From: Stutzerimonas stutzeri
Lineage (GTDB): Bacteria; Pseudomonadota; Gammaproteobacteria; Pseudomonadales; Pseudomonadaceae
Length of the DNA: 64,000 bases
Reading direction: 5' to 3'
NCBI RefSeq assembly: GCF_015291885.1
Contig: NZ_CP036186.1
Span: 186,001-250,000 of the forward strand
Every line of letters starts with the position of its first letter. Position 1 is the first letter of the stretch. The translations under genes and the position numbers were made by a program. The notes beneath the pieces were generated by a model, which had not been told where the DNA came from, did no database searches, and saw only the letters and a program-made list of their open reading frames with translations. This document shows positions 41,384 through 51,059 of this stretch, one piece after another.

Positions 41384-41482
41384 GGCGGGCTGAAGCCCAC
41401 CCTACAACGCACCCACCATCGTCCCCCAGGCTGGCCGGGCGGTGCTGCGCGCCTCCGCCCGTAGAGTGGGCTTCAGCCCACC
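41384..41482. repeat. Two intergenic palindromes, GTGGGCT family
   Basis: GGCGGGCTGAAGCCCACCC at 41384 and GTAGAGTGGGCTTCAGCCCACC-type at 41461 lie in opposite variants, 55 bases apart, between convergent genes. Confidence 0.7.
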
Positions 41483-41492
41483 GCCCCCCCGC

Positions 41493-42047
41493 TCAGTCCG
41501 CAGGCAGATGCTCATCGATCAACGCCAACAGACGACCCACACTCTCCTCCAGCGGCGTGGAGTTATCCAGACTGATGTAGTCGTCCAGCTCACCGGCGAA
41601 TAGCGCGTTGCGCGCCAAGCGTGAGTCGATCTGCTCATCGGTCTCGCGCCCACGCGCCTGCAGACGCTGGCGCAGCACGTCCTGCTCGACGCTGAGCAGT
41701 ACGGCGAGCAGGTTCGGGTAACGCTCGCGTGCCTGCGGAAGATAACCGCGCGAGCCATTGACCAGTACGTGCTCGCCGGCTGCCAGCCATTCGTCGATCT
41801 GTGCCGGTATGCCATAGGCCAGACCGTTGGCGCGCCAGCTCAGGGCAAAGGCGTGCTGCGCTTCGAGACGCTCGAATTCACTTGGTGTGACCGGCTGCGC
41901 GGCTTCGCCGGTGGCTTCTGCCGAGCGGGTGATCACTCGCCGCGCAACGCGTACGTGGCGTTCGGCTAGCGCCGGCCGGGCGGCGTCGAGCAGGCTGTCT
42001 TTGCCGGCGCCGGACGGCCCGATCAGGTAGATCAAGCGGCCTTGCAT
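41493..42047 (-). CDS. phnN: Ribose 1,5-bisphosphate phosphokinase
   Basis: A 184-residue P-loop kinase. LIYLIGPSGAGKDSLL carries the Walker A loop at about residues 10-17, and the fold is guanylate-kinase-like, with RVITRSAE and FALSWRANGLAYGI as in PhnN, which makes PRPP from ribose 1,5-bisphosphate in the phosphonate (C-P lyase) pathway. No other phn genes are near, so it is either a stand-alone PRPP route or serves genes elsewhere. The ATG at 42047 begins the P-loop strand. Confidence 0.85.
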   Translation of the reverse strand: MQGRLIYLIGPSGAGKDSLLDAARPALAERHVRVARRVITRSAEATGEAAQPVTPSEFERLEAQHAFALSWRANGLAYGIPAQIDEWLAAGEHVLVNGSRGYLPQARERYPNLLAVLLSVEQDVLRQRLQARGRETDEQIDSRLARNALFAGELDDYISLDNSTPLEESVGRLLALIDEHLPAD

Positions 42048-42254
42048 GAAGAGCTCCCGAATTGTCGTGGGCGAGCGAGGGGGGCCAGTATAAGACGAGC
42101 TCGTTGCCGAACATGCTGGCGTTCGTCCGTATGGCAAACATTCGGGGTTCGGCCCGTGCACGCGACACTTTGCCTCGAAGGCGCTGCCCCCTAAGCTGAG
42201 CGTCTTCACCGCGCCCCGTGCTGCCGCGTCGCCTACACGACGGCCCGACATTAG

Positions 42255-43034
<780 letters not shown>

Positions 43035-43207
43035 TCGGCTCCAAGCGGCGTGGCGTGCAACGCGCCGCGCCTGCTGCATGCCTCGCGAACCGGCCGTTCA
43101 GACGTATCGTTAACCTGACCGTAACGATTGCATCCGCTGCTTGATTGATGACCCTTCGGTCACGTCCCTACTGTGCGCTCCACAAGCGGAAAAACTGTGG
43201 AGTCGCC

Positions 43208-44875
43208 ATGACAACAACAATCTCCCCACCGCCGCAGTGGTCGCGTCGTCGCGCTGAAAAAGCCCGTCGTCTCGATCAGGTGCGCAGCCTCGCCGATGGC
43301 GTGGTGCTGCCCAGCGAGCGGATCGTCGAGGCCCTGGAACTCTTGATCGCCCCCGGTGATCGCGTGGTCCTCGAGGGCAACAACCAGAAGCAGGCGGATT
43401 TCCTCTCCCGCTCCCTGGCCAAGGCCGACCCCGGCAAGCTGCACGACCTGCACATGATCATGCCGAGCGTCAGCCGCGCCGAGCACCTGGATCTGTTCGA
43501 GCGGCAGATCGCGCGCAAGCTCGACTTCTCCTTCGCCGGCCCGCAGAGCCTGCGCATCAGCCAGCTGCTGGAAGACGGCCTGCTGGAAGTCGGCGCCATC
43601 CACACCTACATCGAACTCTATTCGCGCCTCTTGGTGGACCTGATCCCCAACGTCGCGCTGGTCGCCGGCTTCCAGGCCGACCGCCACGGCAACATCTACA
43701 CCGGGCCGAGCACCGAGGACACGCCAGCCCTTGTGGAACCGACGGCCTTCTCCGACGGCATCGTCATCTTCCAGGTCAACGAGATCGTCGACGAGCTGCC
43801 ACGGGTGGACATTCCGGCCAGCTGGGTCGATTTCGTCGTGGTGGCCGACAAGCCGTTCTACATCGAGCCGCTGTTCACCCGCGACCCGCGCCATATCAAG
43901 CCGGTGCACGTGCTGATGGCGATGATGGCGATCCGCGGCATCTACGAAAAACACAACGTGCAGTCGCTCAACCACGGCATCGGTTTCAACACCGCCGCCA
44001 TCGAGCTGATCCTGCCGACCTACGGCGAATCCCTCGGCCTGAAAGGCAAGATCTGCCGCAACTGGACGCTCAACCCGCACCCGACGCTGATCCCGGCGAT
44101 CGAGACCGGCTGGGTCGAGAGCGTGCACTGTTTCGGCACCGAACTGGGCATGGAGAACTACATCGCCCAGCGCCCGGACGTGTTCTTCACCGGCCGCGAC
44201 GGCTCGATGCGCTCCAACCGCATGATGTGCCAGCTGGCCGGGCAGTACGCGGTGGACCTGTTTATCGGTGCAACGCTGCAGGTCGATGGCGACGGGCATT
44301 CCTCCACCGTCACCCGTGGCCGCCTGGCCGGTTTCGGCGGTGCGCCGAACATGGGCCACGATCCGCGCGGCCGTCGCCATCCGACGCCCGCCTGGTTGGA
44401 CATGGCCATGCCCGGCGGCGAAGCCCCGGTGACCATGCTCGAGCGCGGCAAGAAGCTCGTGGTGCAGATGGTCGAGACCTTCCAGGAAGGCGGCAAACCC
44501 ACCTTCGTCGAGCAGCTCGACGCGGTGGAGGTGGCGAAGAAGAGCGGCATGCCGCTGGCGCCGATCATGATCTACGGCGACGACGTCACCCACCTGCTCA
44601 CCGAGGAAGGCATCGCCTACCTGTACAAGGCCCGCTCGCTGGAGGAGCGCCAGGCGATGATCGCCGCAGTCGCCGGCGTCACCAGCATCGGCCTGCGCCA
44701 CAACCCGAAGGACACCGAGCGCATGCGCCGCGAAGGGTTGATCGCTTTGCCGGAAGACCTCGGCATCCGCCGCAACGACGCCAGCCGCGAGCTGCTCGCC
44801 GCCAAGAGCATCGCTGAGCTGGTCGACTGGTCCGGCGGCCTCTACAACCCGCCTGCCAAGTTCAGGAGCTGGTGA
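43208..44875 (+). CDS. mdcA: Malonate decarboxylase alpha subunit
   Basis: A 555-residue acetyl-S-ACP:malonate ACP transferase, the first step of the malonate decarboxylase cycle: it swaps the acetyl group on MdcC for malonyl. Family segments include [23 protein letters not shown]-type loops and [19 protein letters not shown] near residue 380. The ATG at 43208 follows a 170-base leader; a short inverted repeat TGACC...GGTCA at 43149-43162 is a weak candidate for LysR-type (MdcR) binding. It opens an operon mdcABCDEGH-madLM; its stop overlaps mdcB by one base. Confidence 0.95.
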   Translation: MTTTISPPPQWSRRRAEKARRLDQVRSLADGVVLPSERIVEALELLIAPGDRVVLEGNNQKQADFLSRSLAKADPGKLHDLHMIMPSVSRAEHLDLFERQIARKLDFSFAGPQSLRISQLLEDGLLEVGAIHTYIELYSRLLVDLIPNVALVAGFQADRHGNIYTGPSTEDTPALVEPTAFSDGIVIFQVNEIVDELPRVDIPASWVDFVVVADKPFYIEPLFTRDPRHIKPVHVLMAMMAIRGIYEKHNVQSLNHGIGFNTAAIELILPTYGESLGLKGKICRNWTLNPHPTLIPAIETGWVESVHCFGTELGMENYIAQRPDVFFTGRDGSMRSNRMMCQLAGQYAVDLFIGATLQVDGDGHSSTVTRGRLAGFGGAPNMGHDPRGRRHPTPAWLDMAMPGGEAPVTMLERGKKLVVQMVETFQEGGKPTFVEQLDAVEVAKKSGMPLAPIMIYGDDVTHLLTEEGIAYLYKARSLEERQAMIAAVAGVTSIGLRHNPKDTERMRREGLIALPEDLGIRRNDASRELLAAKSIAELVDWSGGLYNPPAKFRSW

Positions 44876-45753
44876 TGAGTGCATTCATTGCAAGACAGGC
44901 GCAGCCGACGCTGGCCGAGCGCCTGGCGGACCTGGCGGTGCAGGCGCTGATCGACGAGGCCGACCTGTCGCCCAAGCCGGGGCTGGTCGACCGGCGTGGC
45001 AACGGCGCGCACGACGATCTGCATCTGGGTCTGATGCACGCCTCGGCCCATGCGCTGTGGCCGGCGTTCAAGGCGATGGCCGAAGCGGCGCAGGAAATTG
45101 GCGAAGTTGGCCAGCCCTTGCGCGAAACTCTCGGCCAACTGGGCCGCGACGGCGAAGCCGACATGCTCCGCGTGACGGGTGGCGTAAATACCCATCGAGG
45201 GGCGATCTGGGCGCTGGGGCTGCTCAGTGCGGCGGCGGCGCTGGAAGCCGACGCGCCTGACGCCCGAGGCGTTGCGGCAACGGCCGCGGCACTGGCCCGT
45301 TTGAGCGACCCGGCCCTACCGGTCACTTCCGACAGCCACGGCGCGCGAGTCTGCCGTACCTATGGTGTGCTCGGTGCACGGGAGCAGGCGCAGCATGGCT
45401 TTCCTGCCGTCATCGAGCAGGGCCTGCCGCAGCTGCTGGTAAGTCGCCGCGCCGGCGCCGGCGAGCAGAACGCCCGGCTCGATGCACTGCTGGCGATCAT
45501 GAGCAGCCTGACCGATACCTGCGTGCTGCATCGCGCCGGCCTCGACGGCCTGACCCGGATGCAGCAGGGCGCCCGTGCCGTACTGGCTGCCGGCGGTTGC
45601 GCCAGCCTCGCCGGGCGCCGCCAGCTGCGCGCACTGGAAGGCGAGATGTTGTCGCTGCGTGCCTCGCCGGGCGGTGCCGCCGACCTGCTTGCCGCCACCT
45701 TATTCCTCGACCGTCTGGCGCCCGCCGCGCCGGCGCCGACTGGGAGCTACTGA
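44875..45753 (+). CDS. mdcB: Triphosphoribosyl-dephospho-CoA synthase
   Basis: A 292-residue enzyme that makes 2'-(5''-triphosphoribosyl)-3'-dephospho-CoA, the precursor of the MdcC prosthetic group. The CitG/MdcB family features are visible: [19 protein letters not shown] near residues 33-51 and [18 protein letters not shown] near 100. The start ATG shares one base with the mdcA stop; the GTG one codon earlier is unlikely. It works before MdcG. Confidence 0.95.
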   Translation: MSAFIARQAQPTLAERLADLAVQALIDEADLSPKPGLVDRRGNGAHDDLHLGLMHASAHALWPAFKAMAEAAQEIGEVGQPLRETLGQLGRDGEADMLRVTGGVNTHRGAIWALGLLSAAAALEADAPDARGVAATAAALARLSDPALPVTSDSHGARVCRTYGVLGAREQAQHGFPAVIEQGLPQLLVSRRAGAGEQNARLDALLAIMSSLTDTCVLHRAGLDGLTRMQQGARAVLAAGGCASLAGRRQLRALEGEMLSLRASPGGAADLLAATLFLDRLAPAAPAPTGSY

Positions 45754-45755
45754 AC

Positions 45756-46055
45756 ATGGAAACCCTGTCTTTCGAATTCGCCGCCGGGCAACCCGCCCGC
45801 GGCAAGGCCCTGGTCGGCGTGGTCGGCTCGGGCGATCTGGAAGTGCTGCTGGAACCCGGCCAGGCCGGCAAGCTGGCGATCCAGGTGGTCACCTCGGTCA
45901 ATGGTGCCGAGCAGCGCTGGAAGAGCCTGTTCGAGCGGATGTTCCGCGAGCAGACGCCACCGGCATTGAACATCGATATTCACGATTTTGGGGCCACGCC
46001 CGGCGTAGTGCGTCTGCGCCTGGAGCAGGGACTGGAGGAGGTCGGCCATGACTGA
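45756..46055 (+). CDS. mdcC: Malonate decarboxylase acyl carrier protein (delta subunit)
   Basis: A 99-residue carrier protein that holds the acetyl/malonyl thioester. The attachment site is Ser25 in VGVVGSGDLEVLLE; the modified position in Klebsiella MdcC is equivalent. It carries phosphoribosyl-dephospho-CoA rather than phosphopantetheine. The stop overlaps the mdcD start by eight bases. Confidence 0.95.
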   Translation: METLSFEFAAGQPARGKALVGVVGSGDLEVLLEPGQAGKLAIQVVTSVNGAEQRWKSLFERMFREQTPPALNIDIHDFGATPGVVRLRLEQGLEEVGHD

Positions 46056-46914
46056 TGTGTCCGCTAACACCGTGGCCCGTTTACTTGAGTCGCGCAGCTT
46101 CGTCGAGCTCGGCGCCCGCCAGCGTGCCCGCGCACTGCTGGACGAAGGCAGCTTCCGCGAACTGCTCGATCCGTTCGATCGCGTCACCTCGCCCTGGCTG
46201 CCGAAGCAGGGCATCGTCACCCAGGCCGACGACGGCGTGGTGGTCGCCAAGGGCACCATTGACGGCCAGCCGGCGGTGATCGCCGCCATCGAAGGCGCCT
46301 TCCAGGGCGGCAGCATGGGCGAGGTCGGTGGCGCGAAGATCGCCGGCGCGCTGGAACTGGCTGCCGAAGACAACCGCAGCGGCATCCCGACCCGCGCCGT
46401 GCTCTTGCTGGAAACCGGTGGCGTGCGTCTGCAGGAAGCCAACTTGGGCCTGGCTGCCATCGCCGAAATCCAGGCGGCCATCGTCGAACTGCGAGACTAC
46501 CAGCCGGTGATCGGCGTGGTCGCCGGCTCCGTCGGCTGCTTCGGCGGCATGTCCATCGCCGCCGGGTTGTGCAGCTACCTGATCGTTACCCGTGAGGCCC
46601 GCGTCGGTCTCAACGGCCCGCAGGTGATCGAGCAGGAAGCCGGGCTCGACGAGTACGACTCCCGCGACCGGCCGTTCATCTGGAGCCTGACCGGTGGCGA
46701 GCAACGCTACGCCTCGGGTCTGGTGGACGCCTACGTCGCCGACGACACCGATGCCATCCGCGCGCAGCTGCATGAGCTGTTCGCTCTCGGCAAGCCGCTG
46801 CAGCCGCGCAGCCGCCGCCACGCCTGGTTCCTCCAGCGCCTGGCCGACGTCGACACCCGCACGCAGCTCGATGCCGCCGCCGTGCGTGCCCTCTACGAAG
46901 GAGATGCCCAATGA
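46048..46914 (+). CDS. mdcD: Malonate decarboxylase beta subunit
   Basis: A 288-residue crotonase/carboxyltransferase-fold subunit which, with MdcE, decarboxylates malonyl-S-ACP to acetyl-S-ACP. GAFQGGSMGEVGGAKIAGALELA and GSVGCFGGMSIAAGLCSYLI (quoted in part) carry the oxyanion-hole glycines. No biotin site, as expected of the biotin-independent enzyme. Overlaps mdcC by eight bases and mdcE by four (ATGA). Confidence 0.95.
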   Translation: MTDVSANTVARLLESRSFVELGARQRARALLDEGSFRELLDPFDRVTSPWLPKQGIVTQADDGVVVAKGTIDGQPAVIAAIEGAFQGGSMGEVGGAKIAGALELAAEDNRSGIPTRAVLLLETGGVRLQEANLGLAAIAEIQAAIVELRDYQPVIGVVAGSVGCFGGMSIAAGLCSYLIVTREARVGLNGPQVIEQEAGLDEYDSRDRPFIWSLTGGEQRYASGLVDAYVADDTDAIRAQLHELFALGKPLQPRSRRHAWFLQRLADVDTRTQLDAAAVRALYEGDAQ

Positions 46915-47696
46915 GCCGTGGACTGAACTGGTTGCAAGCCCTGGCCGGCGGTCAGGCACTGGCCGGCTATCCGGCCTCGGTGAAGGTGGTCGACGGCACG
47001 CTCGGTGAGCGCACCGCCCGCTATATCGCCGTGGTGCCGGACGCCGAGAATCCCTTCCCGCGCGCGCGCAATGGCGAGGTCGGTCTGCTCGAAGGCTGGG
47101 CCCTGGGCCAGGCGCTGGACGAGGTGATCGCCGCCGATCGCGACAAGGCGGACAAGCGCGTGGTGGTCGCCGTGGTCGACGTGCCGAGCCAGGCCTATGG
47201 CCGCCGCGAGGAGGCGTTGGGCATTCACCAGGCGCTGGCCGGTGCGGTGGACGGCTATGCCCGCGCACGGCTGGCCGGGCACCCGGTGATCGCGCTGCTG
47301 GTGGGCAAGGCCATGTCCGGTGCCTTTCTCGCCCACGGTTATCAGGCCCAGCGGATCATCGCCCTGCGCGATCCGGGCGTGATGGTGCACGCCATGGGCA
47401 AGGCCGCTGCGGCGCGCATCACCCTGCGCAGCGTCGAGGAGCTGGAAGCCCTGGCCGAATCGGTGCCGCCGATGGCCTACGACATCGACAACTACGCGAC
47501 CCTTGGCCTGCTCTGGGAAACCCTCGCCGTGGACAGCATCGAGCAGCCCTCGGCGGATGATCTGGCGCGTGTGCGCGACTGTCTCGCCAAGGCCGTGGCG
47601 GACATCGGCGGCAGCAGCGATCTGCGCGGCCGTCTCGGCGCGCCGAACCGCAAGGCGTCGTCACGGGTGCGCGAGCTGTTGCGCGCGCAGTGGTAG
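46911..47696 (+). CDS. mdcE: Malonate decarboxylase gamma subunit
   Basis: A 261-residue partner of MdcD, also a carboxyltransferase-type fold: VVVAVVDVPSQAYGRREEALG, then LVGKAMSGAFLAHGYQA and MVHAMGKAAAARITLRSVEEL. It starts within the mdcD stop (ATGA) and is followed by 70 bases before mdcG. Confidence 0.95.
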   Translation: MSRGLNWLQALAGGQALAGYPASVKVVDGTLGERTARYIAVVPDAENPFPRARNGEVGLLEGWALGQALDEVIAADRDKADKRVVVAVVDVPSQAYGRREEALGIHQALAGAVDGYARARLAGHPVIALLVGKAMSGAFLAHGYQAQRIIALRDPGVMVHAMGKAAAARITLRSVEELEALAESVPPMAYDIDNYATLGLLWETLAVDSIEQPSADDLARVRDCLAKAVADIGGSSDLRGRLGAPNRKASSRVRELLRAQW

Positions 47697-47766
47697 CGAA
47701 CACCTGAGCGGCCGTACCGCCGAACCCATCAGCGACTCGACAACAACAATCACGAGGAGGCTGTAG

Positions 47767-48384
47767 ATGCACGACACTCCCCGCCCCCACGACCTGCTCT
47801 GGGGCATGCGTCCCGAGCAACTGCCGGCCGATGCGCCCGCCTGGGCGGTCGCTGTGCTCGCCGCTGGCCAGCCGGTGGTGGTGCGGCGTGCGCGTGTGGC
47901 CGTCGGCCTGGTCGCGGTGGGGCTGCGGGGTGCGACGCGTGATCAACGCCTGGCCGCGCTGATGCCGGTCGAGGCGATCAGTCATCGGCTGGCGCCGGAA
48001 GATCTGCTCGCTCGACAGGCCAGTGAGGATCTGCCGGTGTTCCGCGTGCTGGCCGAGCTACGCCCCTTGCTCGATGCGCTGGGCCACGCCTGGGGCGTTA
48101 CCGGCTCGGCCGGTTTTCAACTCGCCACCGGGCTGCCGACGGCGCACCCGGACAGCGATCTCGATCTGCGGCTCAGAGCCGAGCGCCCACTGCCACGCAG
48201 CGAGGCGCGCCCGCTGTTGCAGCTGCTGGAAGGCCGCGCCTGCCGCGTCGACCTGCAGCTGGAAACCCCGCTGGGCGGTGTGGCGCTCAGGGAATGGGCC
48301 GGTGACGGCGCGCGGGTGCTGGTCAAGACCGCGGACGGACCCCGGCTGGTAGGCGATCCCTGGCAAGCGGAGCGTGCGGCATGA
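47767..48384 (+). CDS. mdcG: Malonate decarboxylase holo-ACP synthase
   Basis: A 205-residue nucleotidyltransferase that attaches the triphosphoribosyl-dephospho-CoA made by MdcB to Ser25 of MdcC. The catalytic acidic pair is visible as PDSDLDLRL (about 136-144), preceded by GSAGFQLATGL. GAGGAGG precedes the ATG. It overlaps mdcH by ATGA. Confidence 0.94.
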   Translation: MHDTPRPHDLLWGMRPEQLPADAPAWAVAVLAAGQPVVVRRARVAVGLVAVGLRGATRDQRLAALMPVEAISHRLAPEDLLARQASEDLPVFRVLAELRPLLDALGHAWGVTGSAGFQLATGLPTAHPDSDLDLRLRAERPLPRSEARPLLQLLEGRACRVDLQLETPLGGVALREWAGDGARVLVKTADGPRLVGDPWQAERAA

Positions 48385-49307
48385 GCAGTCTGTTCGCCTT
48401 TCCCGGCCAGGGCGCGCAGAAACCCGGCATGCTCCAGCGCCTGCCGCAGGAGCCCGAAGTGCACGAATGCCTGACGCAGGCCAGTGCGGTGCTGGGTGAG
48501 GATGCGCTGCTGCTCGATTCGGCCGAAGCGTTGCAATCGACCCGTGCCGTGCAGCTCTGCCTGCTGATCGCCGGTGTCGCCGGAGCGCGGCTGCTGATGC
48601 GCGATGGCCAGCGCCCGGACTATGTCGCCGGGCTGTCCATCGGCGCCTATGCCGCGGCGGTGGTCGCCGGGGCGCTGGACTATCGCGATGCGGTGCGACT
48701 GGTTGCGCTGCGTGGCGAGCTGATGCAGCGGGCCTACCCGCACGGCTACGGCATGACTGCCATCCTCGGGCTATCGTTGAGCGCGGTCGAAGGCCTGTTG
48801 GCGGAAGCCAAGGAGCCCGCCTACCTGGCCAATATCAACGCCGACAACCAGCTCGTCATCGCTGGCAGCGATGACGCCATGACTGCGGTCGCTGCCCAGG
48901 CCAAAGCGCTCGGTGCATCTTGCGCGCGGCGCCTGGCGATGAGCGTGCCGTCGCATTGCGCGTTGCTCGAGCAGCCGGCGCGGCAGCTGGCCGAGGCCTT
49001 CGCCAACGTCAGCCTGCGCGCTCCGCAAATTCGCTATCTGAGCAGCTCGTCTGCGCGCCCGATATTCGATATCGAGCGTCTGCGCGACGACTTGGCCTTC
49101 AACATGTGCCGCGTCGTCGACTGGCACGGCACCCTGCGCACCGCCTACGAGCGCGGCGTGCGCTTGCATATCGAACTGCCCCCCGGCTCGGTACTGACCG
49201 GGCTGGCGCGGCGGGTTTTTGAACAGGGTACGCTGATCGCATTCGACGGCGCCCGGCTCGACACACTGGACGCCTTGCTGCGTCAGGAGGGCAGCCAGAG
49301 CCGATAG
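48381..49307 (+). CDS. mdcH: Malonate decarboxylase epsilon subunit (malonyl transacylase)
   Basis: A 308-residue FabD-type transferase that loads malonyl from malonyl-CoA onto the carrier protein to start the cycle. FAFPGQGAQKPGM opens the protein; the nucleophile Ser86 is in GLSIGAYAAA, and the His lies in SVPSHCALLE. The start overlaps the mdcG stop (ATGA). Confidence 0.94.
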   Translation: MSSLFAFPGQGAQKPGMLQRLPQEPEVHECLTQASAVLGEDALLLDSAEALQSTRAVQLCLLIAGVAGARLLMRDGQRPDYVAGLSIGAYAAAVVAGALDYRDAVRLVALRGELMQRAYPHGYGMTAILGLSLSAVEGLLAEAKEPAYLANINADNQLVIAGSDDAMTAVAAQAKALGASCARRLAMSVPSHCALLEQPARQLAEAFANVSLRAPQIRYLSSSSARPIFDIERLRDDLAFNMCRVVDWHGTLRTAYERGVRLHIELPPGSVLTGLARRVFEQGTLIAFDGARLDTLDALLRQEGSQSR

Positions 49308-49431
49308 ACCGCGTGCACATTCAGCGCGAGCCAGCCTTAACTCGCCGACTGATCGATGGATAAAAACAACTACCTCGACAACACGCGCTCAGCCCTCTGC
49401 AAGCTGCAGCGCAACCAAAAGGACAAGAACA

Positions 49432-49854
49432 ATGATCATCTTTGGTGTGGCCTTTCTGGCCTTGTGTACCCTCACCGGCATCTTCGTCGGCGAGTTGCTC
49501 GGCAAGGCGATCGGCGTGCCGGCCAACGTCGGCGGCGTGGGTATCGCCATGGTGCTGCTGATCCTCATCGGCAGCTATCTGAAAAAACGCGGTCTGTTCA
49601 ATCCGGAGTCCGAGCAGGGCATCAAGTTCTGGAGCGCCGTGTACATCCCCATCGTGGTCGCCATGGCCGCGCAGCAGAACGTCTACGGCGCCCTGGCGGG
49701 CGGCCCGATGGCGATCCTCGCCGGCGTCGCTGCGGTCGCGCTGGCCTTCATGCTGGTCCCGGTGCTTGATCGGATCGGTCGAAAAAAGCTTGAGGCCGAC
49801 CCGACACTGCCGGCTGATCCAGTCAAGCCGCTCACCAGCAGTGGACGGGGGTAA
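49432..49854 (+). CDS. madL: Malonate transporter subunit MadL
   Basis: A 140-residue membrane protein with about four hydrophobic segments. Opening IIFGVAFLALCTLTGIFVGELLGKAIGVPANVGGVG (quoted in pieces: GIFVGELLGKAIG, NVGGVGIAM) is characteristic of MadL, which with MadM forms a sodium-dependent malonate carrier first described in Malonomonas. It follows mdcH by 124 bases; AAAGGA precedes the ATG. MadM, its partner, is interrupted downstream. Confidence 0.92.
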   Translation: MIIFGVAFLALCTLTGIFVGELLGKAIGVPANVGGVGIAMVLLILIGSYLKKRGLFNPESEQGIKFWSAVYIPIVVAMAAQQNVYGALAGGPMAILAGVAAVALAFMLVPVLDRIGRKKLEADPTLPADPVKPLTSSGRG

Positions 49855-49859
49855 CGGCC

Positions 49860-50624
49860 ATGTATGAATCGCTCATGAAAGTGATCACTGGCTACGGCCT
49901 GATCAGCGGCTTCGCCATCATCGGCGCAACCATGTGGATCTCCTACTGGCTGTCGGACAAGCTCACCAAGGGCCGCCTGCATGGCTCGGCGGTGGCCATC
50001 CTCATCGGTCTGCTGCTGTCGTAAATCGGTGGTGTCGTTACCGGTGGACAGAAGGGTTTGGTGGATATCGCGCTGTTCTCCGGCATCGGCCTGCTCGGCG
50101 GGGCCATGCTGCGTGACTTCGCCATCGTCGCCACCGGCTTTGGCGTCAGCGTCGACGAGCTCAAGCGGGCTGGCATGGTCGGCGTGCTGGCGCTGTTCAT
50201 CGGTGTGCTCGCCTCCTTTGTCGCTGGCGTGGCAGTTGCGTTCGCGTTCGGCTACACCGATGCGGTCAGCCTGACCACCATCGGCACGGGCGCTGTGACC
50301 TACATTGTCGGCCCCGTCACCGGCGCGGCCATCGGCGCCAGCTCTGAAGTGATGGCGCTGTCCATCGCTGCTGGCCTGGTCAAGGCGATCGTGGTGATGG
50401 TCGCGACGCCCTTTGTCGCGCCCTACATCGGGCTGAACAACCCGCGCTCGGCGGTGATCTTCGGCGGCCTGATCGGCACCTCCAGCGGCGTCGCCGGTGG
50501 CCTGGCGGCCACCGATCCGAAGCTGGTGCCCTACGGTTGCCTGACCGCGGCGTTCTACACCGCGCTGGGCTGCCTGCTCGGGCCATCGCTGCTGTTCTTC
50601 GTCATGCGCGGATTGTTGGGCTGA
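49860..50624 (+). pseudogene. madM: Malonate transporter subunit MadM, interrupted by an in-frame TAA
   Basis: A 255-codon reading frame spells a complete MadM, starting MYESLMKVITGYGLISG, but codon 55 (50022-50024) is TAA: the text reads LIGLLLS-stop-IGGVVTGGQKGLVD. A Tyr (TAC or TAT) is the natural residue, and one base change would create the stop. The rest is intact to 50624, including GTGAVTYIVGPVTGAAIGAS. As written only 54 residues are made, unless translation restarts (candidates TTG 50058 or GTG 50061) or the stop is read through. An assembly error is possible. Confidence 0.88.
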
Positions 50625-50637
50625 CCGCTGCGCTCAT

Positions 50638-50664
50638 GAGCGGCCGGCCCCGGCCCGGCCGCTC
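50638..50664. terminator. Hairpin after madM (possible transcription end)
   Basis: GAGCGGCCGG and CCGGCCGCTC form a perfect 10-base stem with a 7-base loop, 14 bases after the madM stop. There is no T run, so it is only a candidate terminator or stability element. Confidence 0.35.
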
Positions 50665-50814
50665 AAGGCGAGCCCTGTTCAGCGGAGTGCTTCATGGGCG
50701 GCGAGAGCCTCCCGTCCGCGTCATCCGAATGTGGGGGTTACAGCGGTCGCGTTTTCTGGCAGGGTAGGCTTCGAATCGCGACAGAATGCTGCAACCGGCG
50801 CTGACACGAATCGA

Positions 50815-51002
50815 TGTGATTGCGGGAGAGACTGCCGCATGGCAGCGCCGAAGGAGCAACCGCCCCGGAAACTCTCAGGCAAAAGGACCGCTATCACTGC
50901 TGACACTCTGAAGAGCCGACCGGTTTTCGTCGCCGGGCGCACCGAAGGAGCAAGCGAGCCGTCATGCGCTCGTGAATCTCTCAGGTCCAGAACAGAGGGG
51001 GC
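50815..51002 (+). ncRNA. Tandem glycine riboswitch
   Basis: Two consecutive aptamers are readable. The first has GGGAGAGACTGCC, GCCGAAGGAGCAA and ACTCTCAGGCAAAAGGACCG (50822-50890); the second has GAAGAGCC, ACCGAAGGAGCAA and CTCTCAGGTCCAGAACAGAG (50910-50998). These are the conserved cores of the gcvT-type glycine riboswitch, with the usual short linker. It lies 60 bases upstream of the D-amino-acid dehydrogenase, whose expression it should switch on (in the family's usual mode) when glycine is high. Confidence 0.93.
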
Positions 51003-51059
51003 GCCCGCCGCGCGTTGGGCGCACGGGCTATGACCCCTCGACGTTCTGGAGCGACAACA

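Noticed and set aside
43149..43162. TGACCCTTCGGTCA as an MdcR operator
   Set aside because: The arms are only five bases and such a palindrome is easily found by chance; mentioned only as weak context for mdcA.
43160..44884. A 574-codon open frame on the minus strand across mdcA
   Set aside because: It mirrors mdcA exactly, has shadow composition (His/Asp/Gln-rich, no motifs), and mdcA is a clear gene; long antisense frames are common in GC-rich genes.
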